Under the pieces are notes generated by a model. That model did not search any database and was not told the DNA's origin. It worked only from the letters and a program-made list of their open reading frames with translations. From Micrococcaceae bacterium Sec5.7 (GTDB lineage Bacteria; Actinomycetota; Actinomycetes; Actinomycetales; Micrococcaceae), in NCBI GenBank assembly GCA_039636785.1, contig CP144169.1:1240001-1304000 (forward strand): DNA of 64,000 nt, given 5' to 3'. Every line of letters starts with the position of its first letter. Position 1 is the stretch's first letter. Of this stretch, positions 52,295 through 61,613 are shown one piece after another. Position numbers and translations under genes: made by a program.

Positions 52295-52323
52295 CACCTC
52301 GCGTCATTGCCTAGGATGGGGGT

Positions 52324-53082
52324 GTGACTGCCGCGCTGACTGTATCCGCCATCCAGTACCGTGCCCTCAGCGGCGGGATCCCCGTCAACGCGCCGGAACA
52401 CGTGCGCCTGATCGAGGATGCCGAATCCCACGGAGCCAGGCTGGTGATCTTCCCGGAGCTGTCACTGACGGGGTACGACCTCCAGCTTCTGCAGGATCCG
52501 GTCCATTGGCTTTCAGAAGCTGACCAGCGCCTTGACGGCATCCGCGAAATCTGCCGGCGTACCGGAATCACCGCCGTTGTGGGCGGTGCCCTCAGGCAAG
52601 CTGACGGCACGCCGCGGCTGGCTTCGATGGCCATCCACCCCGGAGGTCAGACCGATTCCGGGTTCAAGACCCATCTCCACGGCGAGGAAAAGTTTCTGTT
52701 CATCCCAGGAGACGGCGCGGTTGTCGTCGAGCTGGACGGCTGGAAAATAGCACTCGCCATCTGCTTCGATGCCGCCGTGCCCGGCCACTCCGGCGCCGCA
52801 GCTGAGACCGGGGCGGACGCTTACGCTGTTTCGGCGCTGTACACGGAGGGCGAAGAACTCCGGCTGGCCCTCCATCTTGGCGCCAGGGCCATGGACAACA
52901 GGATGTTCGGGATTCTGGCCAATCTTGGCGGGGACTCCGCTTTGGGCCCGTCGTGTGGACTGAGCGGGTTCTGGGGTCCGGACGGCACGGTGATCCGGCA
53001 GGCCTCGGGCACCGGTACCGAAGTGGTCACGGCGGTGCTGCAGAGGAGCACGCTCCAGCGATTCCGGCCTGCGGCTAGGTGA
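52324..53082 (+). CDS. carbon-nitrogen hydrolase (nitrilase superfamily)
   Basis: 252 residues. Glu in LVIFPELSLTGYD, Lys in SGFKTHLHGEEKFLF, and Cys147 in ALAICFDAAVPGHS form the family triad. Distinct from AguB at 49472 in length and motifs; substrate unknown (amidase or omega-amidase type). GTG start at 52324. It stands alone between the repeats and dapA, with about 80 bases to dapA. Confidence 0.85.
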   Translation: MTAALTVSAIQYRALSGGIPVNAPEHVRLIEDAESHGARLVIFPELSLTGYDLQLLQDPVHWLSEADQRLDGIREICRRTGITAVVGGALRQADGTPRLASMAIHPGGQTDSGFKTHLHGEEKFLFIPGDGAVVVELDGWKIALAICFDAAVPGHSGAAAETGADAYAVSALYTEGEELRLALHLGARAMDNRMFGILANLGGDSALGPSCGLSGFWGPDGTVIRQASGTGTEVVTAVLQRSTLQRFRPAAR

Positions 53083-53161
53083 CGCCGGAGCGCCTGAATT
53101 TGACGATCATCACGCCCCCGCCATTGTCCTAACTTGCCGGTGACAGGGTAACGTTTTTCAT

Positions 53162-54070
53162 ATGGCTGACTCTGACATTCGCTCGTACACTTTCGGAACT
53201 CTTGTGACCGCAATGGTCACCCCCTTCAGCGCCGACGGTGGAGTGGACTACAAGAAGTCCGCAGAGCTGGCCAGCAAGCTTGTCGACGACGGCTGCGACG
53301 GACTGGTTATTTCCGGCACCACTGGTGAAACATCCACCCTCGAGGACGATGAAAAGGAATCCCTTTTCCGCGTTGTGGTGGAAGCGGTCGGCGGGCGCGC
53401 CAAGGTTATTGCCGGAACGGGCACCAACCACACCTCGCACTCCATCGAAATGGCCCGGCGGGCTGCCAGGGCAGGCGTGGACGGCCAGTTGCTGGTCACC
53501 CCCTACTACAACAAGCCCAGCCAGGCCGGCATCCAGGCACACATGGAGGCCATTGCCGACGCCGCCGAGCTGCCGGTTATGATCTACGACATCCCCGGCC
53601 GCGCCGGTGTCCCCATCACTGCCGAAACCATGATCCGGCTCGCCGACCACCCGCTGATCGTGGCGCTGAAGGATGCCAAGGCTGACTTCGCGTCAACCAC
53701 GCGGGTGATGGCCAACACCGATCTGGATGTTTACGCCGGCGACGACGGACTTACCCTCCCTTGGATGGCGGCAGGCGCCGTCGGGTTGGTCAGCGTCACG
53801 GCCCACGTGGCCACCCGCCAATTCCGTGCGATGATCAATGCCGCACATGCAGGCGACTTTGCGACCGCCCGCACCATACATTTCGAACTGGACCCCGTGG
53901 TCCGTGCAGTGATGACCCACATTCAGGGTGCTGTAGCTGCCAAGCAGGTTCTTAAGTGGCAGGGAGTCCTGCCCAACTCGGTTGTCCGTTTGCCCCTCGT
54001 GGAGCCGGGCGAAGCCGAGATCGAAATCATCCGCGAGGATTTGGCGGAAGCAGGGCTGGTCTTTTCCTGA
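53162..54070 (+). CDS. dapA: 4-hydroxy-tetrahydrodipicolinate synthase
   Basis: 302 residues, class I aldolase-fold. Marks: LVTAMVTPFSADGGVDY, LVISGTTGETSTLEDDEK, the Tyr in LLVTPYYNKPSQAGI and the Schiff-base Lys in LIVALKDAKAD. Condenses pyruvate with aspartate semialdehyde, the first committed step of lysine/diaminopimelate synthesis. Followed by ribonuclease J, the usual actinobacterial order. ATG at 53162 has no strong Shine-Dalgarno sequence. Confidence 0.95.
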   Translation: MADSDIRSYTFGTLVTAMVTPFSADGGVDYKKSAELASKLVDDGCDGLVISGTTGETSTLEDDEKESLFRVVVEAVGGRAKVIAGTGTNHTSHSIEMARRAARAGVDGQLLVTPYYNKPSQAGIQAHMEAIADAAELPVMIYDIPGRAGVPITAETMIRLADHPLIVALKDAKADFASTTRVMANTDLDVYAGDDGLTLPWMAAGAVGLVSVTAHVATRQFRAMINAAHAGDFATARTIHFELDPVVRAVMTHIQGAVAAKQVLKWQGVLPNSVVRLPLVEPGEAEIEIIREDLAEAGLVFS

Positions 54071-54111
54071 GGGCAAAGACCGGCGCCCTTCCGCCTGGAA
54101 AGTAGTGCATT

Positions 54112-55803
54112 ATGACCCAAATCGCCCTTCCCGGCCTTGTCACGCCGCCCCGCCTCCCCAAGGGCACCCTGCGGATTGTTCCGCTGGGCGGGCTCGGGGA
54201 AATCGGCCGCAACATGGCTGTCTTCGAAATCGACGGCAAACTGCTCGTGGTGGACTGCGGTGTCCTGTTCCCTGAGGAAACCCAGCCCGGCGTGGACCTG
54301 ATCCTGCCCGATTTCTCCTACATCGAGAACCGGCTTGACGACATTGTGGCCGTCGTCCTGACCCACGGTCACGAAGACCACATCGGCGCCGTTCCCTACC
54401 TGCTCCGGCTGCGCAACGACATCCCCCTGGTGGGATCGCAGCTGACGCTGGCGCTCATTGAAGCCAAGCTTCAGGAACACCGGATCAAGCCCTACACCCT
54501 CACCGTCGCCGAAGGACAGGTGGAGAAGTTCGGCCCCTTCGAATGTGAATTCGTGGCCGTCAACCACTCGATCCCCGACGCCTTGGCCGTGTTCATCCGC
54601 ACCGCGGGCGGCACCGTGTTGCACACCGGCGACTTCAAGATGGACCAGCTGCCGCTTGATGGCCGCATCACGGATCTCCGCCACTTTGCACGGCTGGGCG
54701 AAGAGGGTGTGGATCTTTTCATGTCGGACTCCACCAATGCCGATGTACCGGGCTTCACCACTGCCGAAAAGGAAATCGGGCCCACGCTTGACCGGCTCTT
54801 CGGCCAGGCCACCAAGCGCATCATCGTGGCGTCCTTCTCCTCGCACGTCCACCGTGTCCAGCAGGTGCTCGATGCTGCGGTCAAACACAACCGCAAGGTG
54901 GCTTTTGTAGGCCGCTCCATGGTCCGTAACATGGCCATCGCCTCCAAGCTGGGCTACCTCGATGTGCCGGACGGCATTCTGGTGGACATCAAGAACATCG
55001 ACAACCTGCCGGACAACCGTGTGGTGCTGATGTCCACTGGCTCCCAGGGGGAGCCGATGGCGGCACTGTCCCGGATGGCCAACGGCGACCACCGGGTGGT
55101 GGTGGGCGATGGCGATACCGTCATTCTGGCTTCAAGCCTGATTCCGGGCAACGAGAACGCGGTCTACCGCATCATCAACGGGCTGTTGAAGCTCGGCGCG
55201 GACGTTATCCACAAGGGCAACGCCAAGGTCCATGTATCCGGCCACGCCGCCGCAGGTGAGCTGCTGTACTGCTACAACATCCTGGAGCCGATCAACGCCA
55301 TGCCGGTTCACGGTGAAACGCGGCACCTGATCGCCAACGGTAAAATTGCGCTGGAGTCCGGTGTTCCCGACGAAAACATTGTTCTCGCGGACAACGGCAC
55401 CGTGATCGACCTCCGGGACCACCAAGCCGACGTCGTGGGTCAGGTTGAGGTGGGGTTCGTGTACGTCGACGGGTCAAGCGTCGGGGAAATCACCGACGCC
55501 GATCTGAAGGACCGCCAGGTCCTCGGCGATGAAGGCTTCATCTCCATCATCACGGTCATCAACCGGACCACGGGCAAAGTGGTCTCCGGGCCGGAAATCC
55601 ACGCGCGGGGTGTTGCCGAGGATGATTCCGTCTTCGATGAAATCATCCCCAGGATCAACGCAGCGCTTGAGGAAGCCGTGCTCAACCGCACGGACCACAC
55701 CACGCACCAGTTGCAGCAGGTTGTCCGCCGCGTGGTGGGTACCTGGGTCAACCGGAAGCTGCGCCGCAAGCCCATGATCATTCCGGTGGTTCTCGAGGCC
55801 TGA
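54112..55803 (+). CDS. rnj: ribonuclease J
   Basis: 563 residues. Metallo-beta-lactamase/beta-CASP nuclease with HGHEDHIGAVPYL (metal site), LHTGDFKMDQLPLDGRITDL, FMSDSTNADVPGFT, VSFSSH-like SFSSHVHRVQQVLDAA, STGSQGEPMAALSRMANGDH and VSGHAAAGEL. Endo- and 5'-exoribonuclease for mRNA and rRNA maturation. GGAAAG lies before the ATG. Confidence 0.95.
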   Translation: MTQIALPGLVTPPRLPKGTLRIVPLGGLGEIGRNMAVFEIDGKLLVVDCGVLFPEETQPGVDLILPDFSYIENRLDDIVAVVLTHGHEDHIGAVPYLLRLRNDIPLVGSQLTLALIEAKLQEHRIKPYTLTVAEGQVEKFGPFECEFVAVNHSIPDALAVFIRTAGGTVLHTGDFKMDQLPLDGRITDLRHFARLGEEGVDLFMSDSTNADVPGFTTAEKEIGPTLDRLFGQATKRIIVASFSSHVHRVQQVLDAAVKHNRKVAFVGRSMVRNMAIASKLGYLDVPDGILVDIKNIDNLPDNRVVLMSTGSQGEPMAALSRMANGDHRVVVGDGDTVILASSLIPGNENAVYRIINGLLKLGADVIHKGNAKVHVSGHAAAGELLYCYNILEPINAMPVHGETRHLIANGKIALESGVPDENIVLADNGTVIDLRDHQADVVGQVEVGFVYVDGSSVGEITDADLKDRQVLGDEGFISIITVINRTTGKVVSGPEIHARGVAEDDSVFDEIIPRINAALEEAVLNRTDHTTHQLQQVVRRVVGTWVNRKLRRKPMIIPVVLEA

Positions 55804-55896
55804 GGCGGCCGGCTGGCTGCCAGCCGAAGCTGAACACAGCCGCTGATAGCCCGGAAATCCGCGGATTTGAGCGCGCGTTCGGGTACCGTGGCGGGT

Positions 55897-58800
55897 ATGG
55901 CCACACGTACTTCGTCCGCGCCTAGAGGCAACTCCAGCGGTAAATCAGGCAGCTCCGCCAGCAGGGGCTCCGGCCCGGCCGCGTCCAAAACTAGCCGGCC
56001 GGGTGGTTCATCCGGCACCGCCCGCACCCGGAAGCTCGCCGCCGTTGAACCACGGCAGCCCTGGTTGCTGAGGGTCGCCGGGGGTACCTGGCTGGGCATC
56101 GGACATCTGGTGGGCGGCGGCATCCGCCGGATCGGCCATGACGTCAGCGACCTCGCCGCAGAGGACCGCCGCGACGGCGCGGCGCTGTTCAATCTGGCGC
56201 TCGGTGTTTTTGTTGCAACCTTCGCATGGTGGGGCCTGAAGGGCTGGTTCCCGGACACCGTCTACGGCATCGTTAACGGAACGTTCGGCTGGATGTCCCT
56301 CCTGCTGCCACTCATGCTGTTCGTCTGCGCCTTGAGGCTGTTCCGCCAGCCGGCGGACGGCCGCGGGAACAACCGCATCGGCATAGGCTTCCTCATCATG
56401 ACCTTCGCCGGCTGCGGGCTGGCCCACATCATCGGCGGCCAGCCCACGGTGGCACAGGGGTTCGGCGGGCTCCGGCAGGCAGGCGGCATGCTGGGTTACC
56501 TGGCGGCGGCGCCGCTGGCTGCAATCCATGCGGCGGTCCCTGTTGCCGTGTACGGGCTGCTCGCGTTTGTATCGCTGCTGATCATCACCGCCACCCCTTT
56601 CGGTGCCATTCCCAGGCGGCTCCGCGGCGCTTACGAACACCTGATGGGCATCGACCTCCAGGAGCCGGGCGAAAGCGACGACCGCCACGACCGCAGTTAC
56701 CTCTTCGAAAACGAAGCTTCCGCCGCGCCGAAAAAGAAGAAGCGCATGCGCCTTTTCGGCAAGGACGCCGACGCCGGCCTGGAAGCCTATGTGGGTGATG
56801 AAGCCTTCGAACATGCAGTCATTGACGACGACGCCCCGGCCGGTAATGGATCCAGCTCCGTGGCACCAGGCGTGCGCCGGCCCACCCGGGCCGAGATCGC
56901 CGTCGAGAAGATCAAAACCTCCCAGGGCCTTGGCGCCAAGGCGCCGGAGGGTGCAACGGAGGCCATCCCGCTGGTGACTCCGGGCATGGTGGCCGCCGGT
57001 TCCCTGAACGCGGTTGCCGGAACCCCGGCCCCAGCGGCCCCCCATGTGCCGGCCCGGCCCGTGACCGCCCCGCCCCTGCCCACCCCCATTCCCCAGCGCA
57101 CGGAGCAGCTCTCGCTGGCAGGCGACGTCACGTACACGTTGCCGTCGTCGGACGTCCTGACTCCCGGTTCCATCCCCAAGGAGCGCACCGAGGCCAACGA
57201 TGCGATTGTCGCGTCGCTGACCGAGACCCTGAACCAGTTCAATGTAGAGGCGCAGGTCACCGGCTTCAGCCGCGGCCCCACCGTGACGCGGTACGAAATC
57301 GAACTGTCCCCGGGCACCAAGGTGGAACGCGTCACGGCGCTGTCCAAGAACATCTCCTATGCCGTCGCCAGCTCGGACGTGCGCATCCTGAGCCCCATCC
57401 CCGGACGGTCCGCGATCGGCATCGAGATCCCCAACACGGACCGCGAGACCGTGTCACTGGGCGATGTGCTCCGGAGCCAGAATGCCCGCCGTACGGAGCA
57501 CCCCATGGTGATCGGTGTCGGCAAGGACGTTGAGGGCGGCTACGTCGTGGCGAACCTCGCCAAAATGCCGCACCTCCTGGTGGCCGGTGCCACCGGTGCC
57601 GGTAAGTCTGCGTTCGTGAATGCCATGATCACCTCGATCCTGATGCGCGCGACCCCCGACGAGGTCCGCATGGTCATGGTGGACCCCAAACGCGTGGAAC
57701 TGACGGCATACGAAGGCGTCCCGCACCTGATCACGCCCATCATCACCAACCCCAAGAAAGCCGCCGAGGCATTGCAGTGGGTGGTCCGCGAAATGGATGC
57801 CCGCTATGATGACCTCGCCAACTACGGATTCAAACACATTGACGACTTCAACAAGGCGGTGCGTGCCGGCAAGGTGCAGCCGCCCAGGGACTCCAAGCGT
57901 GTCATCCGCCCTTACCCGTACCTCCTGGTGATTGTGGATGAGCTCGCGGACCTGATGATGGTGGCCCCGCGCGACGTCGAGGATTCCATTGTCCGTATCA
58001 CCCAGCTGGCCCGCGCCGCCGGCATCCACCTGGTGCTTGCCACCCAGCGGCCGTCCGTGGACGTTGTCACCGGCCTGATCAAGGCGAACGTGCCATCCCG
58101 GATGGCGTTCGCCACCTCCTCCGTCACGGACTCACGCGTGGTGCTGGACCAGCCAGGGGCGGAAAAACTGATCGGGCAGGGCGACGCGCTGTTCCTGCCC
58201 ATGGGTGCCTCCAAGGCCATGCGTGTTCAGGGAGCCTGGGTCACCGAGTCCGAGATCCACAGGGTTGTGGAGCATGTCAAGGGGCAGCTGCAGGCTGTCT
58301 ACCGCGACGACGTTGCCGTTGAGGCGCCGAAGAAACAGATCGACGACGACATCGGAGACGATCTCGATGTCCTGCTGCAGGCCACGGAGCTGGTGGTGAC
58401 CACCCAGTTCGGCTCCACCTCCATGCTGCAGCGCAAGCTGCGGGTCGGCTTCGCCAAGGCCGGCCGCCTGATGGACCTGCTTGAATCCAGGGGAGTGGTG
58501 GGCCCGTCCGAAGGTTCCAAGGCCCGCGATGTTCTGGTCAAGCCTGATGACCTTGCGGCGGTGCTTGCGGCCATGAAGGGTCAGGAAGCGCCTGCAGCGC
58601 CGGATTCGCAGACCGCAGCCCTCAGCGACAACGCCAACTCAAACATCGCCCAGGGCGGCTACGCAGAGGATCTCGTGGCAACGGACCTGGAGAGCCGCAG
58701 CAAGGCTGTGGAATATTACGACGGCGCCGATGGCACCACCGGAAACTCAGGCGAGGACGACGACGGATCCGAGGACGCCTGGTCACTCACCGGGCGGTAG
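55897..58800 (+). CDS. ftsK: DNA translocase FtsK/SpoIIIE
   Basis: About 967 residues. Four N-terminal membrane helices (about residues 90-250), a long disordered Pro/Ala linker, then alpha-beta motor (Walker A GATGAGKSAFVN, Walker B LLVIVDELADLMM) and a C-terminal gamma winged helix (ELVVTTQFGSTSMLQRKLRVGFAKAGRLMDLLESRGVVG). Pumps chromosome ends through the division septum. ATG at 55897 is preferred over GTG-type starts upstream (55867). Downstream of rnj by about 95 bases. Confidence 0.95.
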   Translation: MATRTSSAPRGNSSGKSGSSASRGSGPAASKTSRPGGSSGTARTRKLAAVEPRQPWLLRVAGGTWLGIGHLVGGGIRRIGHDVSDLAAEDRRDGAALFNLALGVFVATFAWWGLKGWFPDTVYGIVNGTFGWMSLLLPLMLFVCALRLFRQPADGRGNNRIGIGFLIMTFAGCGLAHIIGGQPTVAQGFGGLRQAGGMLGYLAAAPLAAIHAAVPVAVYGLLAFVSLLIITATPFGAIPRRLRGAYEHLMGIDLQEPGESDDRHDRSYLFENEASAAPKKKKRMRLFGKDADAGLEAYVGDEAFEHAVIDDDAPAGNGSSSVAPGVRRPTRAEIAVEKIKTSQGLGAKAPEGATEAIPLVTPGMVAAGSLNAVAGTPAPAAPHVPARPVTAPPLPTPIPQRTEQLSLAGDVTYTLPSSDVLTPGSIPKERTEANDAIVASLTETLNQFNVEAQVTGFSRGPTVTRYEIELSPGTKVERVTALSKNISYAVASSDVRILSPIPGRSAIGIEIPNTDRETVSLGDVLRSQNARRTEHPMVIGVGKDVEGGYVVANLAKMPHLLVAGATGAGKSAFVNAMITSILMRATPDEVRMVMVDPKRVELTAYEGVPHLITPIITNPKKAAEALQWVVREMDARYDDLANYGFKHIDDFNKAVRAGKVQPPRDSKRVIRPYPYLLVIVDELADLMMVAPRDVEDSIVRITQLARAAGIHLVLATQRPSVDVVTGLIKANVPSRMAFATSSVTDSRVVLDQPGAEKLIGQGDALFLPMGASKAMRVQGAWVTESEIHRVVEHVKGQLQAVYRDDVAVEAPKKQIDDDIGDDLDVLLQATELVVTTQFGSTSMLQRKLRVGFAKAGRLMDLLESRGVVGPSEGSKARDVLVKPDDLAAVLAAMKGQEAPAAPDSQTAALSDNANSNIAQGGYAEDLVATDLESRSKAVEYYDGADGTTGNSGEDDDGSEDAWSLTGR

Positions 58801-58809
58801 CCTAAGAGG

Positions 58810-59466
58810 GTGACTAGCACCGAAGCAACCGCGGCCGGCTCCGGCAATTCCGGAATCTGGAATCTGCCAAATATCCTCACCATGCTGCGCATTGTGCTGG
58901 TGCCGTTCTTCGTCTGGTTCCTCCTCGCGGATGCGCCGGGTCTGGAGAGCGAGTCAGGTATCTGGCGGTGGGCCGCTGTGGCGGCGTTCGCCGTCGCGAT
59001 TTACACGGACAAGCTCGACGGCGACATCGCCCGCAGCAGGGGACTGGTTACCGATTTCGGTAAAATTGCCGATCCGATCGCGGACAAGTTGCTGATCGGC
59101 TCTGCCCTGGTCATGCTGTCCGTTCTGAATGAGCTGCCTTGGTGGATCACGCTGGTGATTCTGGTCCGCGAATGGGGCATCACGGCTCTGCGTTTCTTCG
59201 TGATCCGCTACGGCGTGATCCCGGCCTCACGCGGTGGAAAGCTCAAGACCGTCGTCCAGACTGCGGCCATCCTGCTCTACCTGCTGCCGTTTGGCGGCCT
59301 CGCCCCCTGGCTGGCCTGGGTAGCACTCGCGGTCATGCTGGTTGCGGTCCTGATCACGGTGTGGACCGGCGTCGAATATGTGGTGGAAGCACTCAAGCTC
59401 CGATCCCAGGGCAAACGTGCCCGTCAGTACGAAGCACAGCGTCCGGAAGCACAGGAGAAGCCATGA
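58810..59466 (+). CDS. pgsA: CDP-diacylglycerol--glycerol-3-phosphate 3-phosphatidyltransferase
   Basis: 218 residues with four to five membrane helices. N-terminal IWNLPNILTMLRIVLVPFFVWFLL and the CDP-alcohol phosphotransferase motif TDKLDGDIARSRGLVTDFGKIADPIADKLL with its Asp set (D-G...AR...G...D...D). In this gene the usual first DG is preceded by KL. Forms phosphatidylglycerophosphate. GTG start 10 bases after ftsK; four-base overlap with cinA. Confidence 0.93.
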   Translation: MTSTEATAAGSGNSGIWNLPNILTMLRIVLVPFFVWFLLADAPGLESESGIWRWAAVAAFAVAIYTDKLDGDIARSRGLVTDFGKIADPIADKLLIGSALVMLSVLNELPWWITLVILVREWGITALRFFVIRYGVIPASRGGKLKTVVQTAAILLYLLPFGGLAPWLAWVALAVMLVAVLITVWTGVEYVVEALKLRSQGKRARQYEAQRPEAQEKP

Positions 59467-59957
59467 CAAATCTGCACCGCATTGCCGAAGAAACAGTGAA
59501 AAGTGCCGTGGAGCGGGGCCTGACGGTGGCCACGGCGGAATCCCTTACCGCCGGCATGGTGGCCGCCATGCTGGCTGACACGCCGGGCGCTTCCGCCATA
59601 CTGCAGGGCGGAGTGGTGTCCTACCAGAACTCCGTCAAAGCAGACGTCCTTGGCGTATCCCGCCGGCTGCTTGACGCCGTCGGCTCCGTGGACGGCGATG
59701 TCGCTGCGGCGATGGCGGCCGGTGTCCGGAAGGTCTGCGTCGCGGACATCGGGGTCTCAACCACGGGTGTCGCCGGGCCCGAAGAACACGACGGCAAGGG
59801 TGTGGGTACGGTGTTTATCGGCATCGCAACTGCTGAAGGATCCATGTCTTTCCCATACGCCTTCGAAGGAACCCGGGCCGAGATCAGGGCACACGCCTGT
59901 GCGGCCGCCCTGGACCGCCTTCTCGAAGCTCTATCTTCTCCGGGCTACCGGGCGTAA
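59463..59957 (+). CDS. CinA C-terminal domain protein (nicotinamide-nucleotide amidase type)
   Basis: 164 residues. TVATAESLTAGMVAAMLADTPGASAILQGGVVSYQNSVKADVLGV and DIGVSTTGVAGPEEHDGKGVGTVFIGIATAEG match the CinA C-terminal (PncC) amidase with the Ser-Thr-Gly active site. It deamidates nicotinamide mononucleotide to nicotinate mononucleotide. The N-terminal pyrophosphatase domain of full CinA is absent, as is common next to pgsA. ATGA overlap with pgsA. Confidence 0.9.
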   Translation: MTNLHRIAEETVKSAVERGLTVATAESLTAGMVAAMLADTPGASAILQGGVVSYQNSVKADVLGVSRRLLDAVGSVDGDVAAAMAAGVRKVCVADIGVSTTGVAGPEEHDGKGVGTVFIGIATAEGSMSFPYAFEGTRAEIRAHACAAALDRLLEALSSPGYRA

Positions 59958-60003
59958 AGCTGCCGGGAACAAATCCCCGGTACCGATAGTTGTTACATTG
60001 TGT

Positions 60004-60024
60004 CGCCTCCGGATCCTGGAGGCG
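60004..60024. promoter_or_regulatory. inverted repeat in the clgR upstream region
   Basis: CGCCTCC, seven bases, GGAGGCG, about 70 bases before the clgR start, with TAGGAT just downstream that could be a -10 box. It may be an operator or an RNA hairpin. It does not fit the CGC-n5-GCG form reported for ClgR sites in corynebacteria. Confidence 0.4.
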
Positions 60025-60094
60025 CCTAGGATGAAAAGATCACAACGGTTCGCCCCACGGTGAATCGGACTAACGAGGGAGCAAGGCGATACAG

Positions 60095-60547
60095 ATGGTA
60101 AAGCAGCCCGTATCCGTTAACGGCGTTGTCCGCTGGAAGGATGTGGGCCTCGCCGATCAGGCCAAGAGCGAACAGAAGGGGCGCAAGATGGTTGTACTTC
60201 GTCACGAAATTGGTGATGTACTGCGCGATGTCCGCCAGCGTCAGGGGCGTACACTCCGCGAAGTCTCGCACAGCGCCCGTGTATCCCTGGGGTACCTGAG
60301 CGAAGTGGAGCGCGGCCAGAAGGAAGCATCCTCAGAACTGTTGTCCTCGATCTGCTCGGCCCTGGATGTTCCTTTGTCCAGCATGCTCCGTGAAGTCAGC
60401 GACCGCGTTGCCATCGCTGAAGGCGTAGCCGTTCCGGACACCGTGCCGCAGGAATTCTCCCAGCGCTACGGCCGTGATCTTGATCGCGACCTCAACGTTG
60501 AACTCAACAATGAACTCGCCAAGGGCCTGCTCTCAGGAGCCCGGTAA
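60095..60547 (+). CDS. clgR: ClgR-like XRE transcriptional regulator
   Basis: 150 residues with [67 protein letters not shown], the ClgR pattern; in actinobacteria ClgR activates Clp protease genes. Position after pgsA-cinA is the usual one. The acidic-polar C-terminus ([29 protein letters not shown]) is typical. Start at 60095 has AAGG 8 bases upstream; an internal ATG at 60188 with AGGGG would remove 31 residues. A strong terminator follows. Confidence 0.88.
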   Translation: MVKQPVSVNGVVRWKDVGLADQAKSEQKGRKMVVLRHEIGDVLRDVRQRQGRTLREVSHSARVSLGYLSEVERGQKEASSELLSSICSALDVPLSSMLREVSDRVAIAEGVAVPDTVPQEFSQRYGRDLDRDLNVELNNELAKGLLSGAR

Positions 60548-60569
60548 CCTTAAGGCCAGAACTTATCGC

Positions 60570-60603
60570 AAAAGCCTCCGGCACTTCGCCGGAGGCTTTT
60601 GTT
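60570..60603. terminator. rho-independent terminator after clgR
   Basis: AAAAGCCTCCGGC pairs with GCCGGAGGCTTTT around a CTTC-type loop, with an A-run before and T-run after. It can stop clgR transcription and also the convergent MarR gene that ends at 60635. Confidence 0.92.
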
Positions 60604-60634
60604 GTGTCAGCTGATGGCTACGGTGCGGAGCCCC

Positions 60635-61144
60635 TTAGGGCGTACCGTCTTTGGGGAAGCCGTCGCGTTCGTACGTCGCGTTGAGCTTGGCCATGTATTC
60701 GGCCAGGGTCTGAAGGTCCGCAACCGGCCATTCGCCCAGACGCTCACGGAAAACCTGGCGGCGGGCATCCTGGACCTGGTGCATCTTCTCTTCACCTTTG
60801 GGCGTGAGCCTGATGGACTGGGCACGCCCGTCCAGGGGGTCTGCCTCCTTGAACACCAGACCTATACTCTCCAGAAACGCGATCTGGCGGCTGACGGAGG
60901 GCTTGCCCACTCCGATGCACAATGCCAGATCGGTCAGCCTGATGGGCCCTTCCCTCCGGATCACCGTGAGGAGGCCATACGCCGCCGGCTCCATGTCCGG
61001 GTGGACCTCACGGGATAGCTGATGGGACACTGAGCGTGCCCGGCGCCAGAAGAGACTGATCTGGTGCTCCACCGTCTTCAGTGCCGCATCGACAGTGTCA
61101 TCGGCGGAACCATGGCCACCGGGGACGTCAGCTGAGTTGCTCAT
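60635..61144 (-). CDS. MarR-family transcriptional regulator
   Basis: About 169 residues. Winged HTH pattern AAYGLLTVIRREGPIRLTDLALCIGVGKPSVSRQIAFLESIGLVFKEADPLDGRAQSIRLTPKGEEKMHQV. Helical ends for dimerisation. Target and ligand unknown. Start uncertain among 61144, 61153 and 61165. Divergent from the DUF3046 gene by about 40 bases. Confidence 0.88.
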   Translation of the reverse strand: MSNSADVPGGHGSADDTVDAALKTVEHQISLFWRRARSVSHQLSREVHPDMEPAAYGLLTVIRREGPIRLTDLALCIGVGKPSVSRQIAFLESIGLVFKEADPLDGRAQSIRLTPKGEEKMHQVQDARRQVFRERLGEWPVADLQTLAEYMAKLNATYERDGFPKDGTP

Positions 61145-61185
61145 GGCAACCATTCTAGAGTCCACAGCCGTGAGAGACTCTATTG

Positions 61186-61410
61186 GTGCGGATCAGCGAC
61201 TTTTGGCGGCTTATGGATGATGAATTCGGGGCAGGTTACTCCCGGGTTCTGGGTAGTTCACTCGTCCTGGCGGGCGTCGGCGGCCGGACCGCTGACCAGG
61301 CCCTCGCGGCCGGTGTGAATCCCCGCACCGTGTGGCTGGCCGTCTGCGATGTCCAGGACGTTCCGGCGGAGCGGCGCCTGGGCCGCGACATCAAACCCGT
61401 CAGGAACTGA
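61186..61410 (+). CDS. DUF3046 family small protein
   Basis: 74 residues: MRISDFWRLMDDEFGAGYSRVLGSSLVLAGVGGRTADQALAAGVNPRTVWLAVCDVQDVPAERRLGRD. The pattern is the actinobacterial DUF3046, found just upstream of recA in many species; function unknown. GTG at 61186 is chosen; TTG at 61183 is directly before. About 200 bases lie between it and recA. Confidence 0.85.
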   Translation: MRISDFWRLMDDEFGAGYSRVLGSSLVLAGVGGRTADQALAAGVNPRTVWLAVCDVQDVPAERRLGRDIKPVRN

Positions 61411-61452
61411 CGCTCCCGTCCTGACACGCGGTCCTGACACGCCGCATGATTG

Positions 61453-61470
61453 TTCGAATATCTGTTCGGG
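61453..61470. promoter_or_regulatory. LexA/SOS box upstream of recA
   Basis: TTCGAATATCTGTTCGGG, matching CGAAy-n4-rTTCG. It lies about 145 bases before the recA ATG, which implies a long leader on the recA message. Supports the SOS reading of the box at 51816. Confidence 0.8.
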
Positions 61471-61613
61471 TAAAGCTATGCTTTTCACAGTGGGTTATCC
61501 ACATACCCGATGTCATCCGGTAAGAATGTCGGTGCGTGCCATTAGCGTCAGAGATGACAAATAGACGGCCACTGAGGCCACTCCAAAGCGAGAAAGCATT
61601 AGAGGTGTGAACC

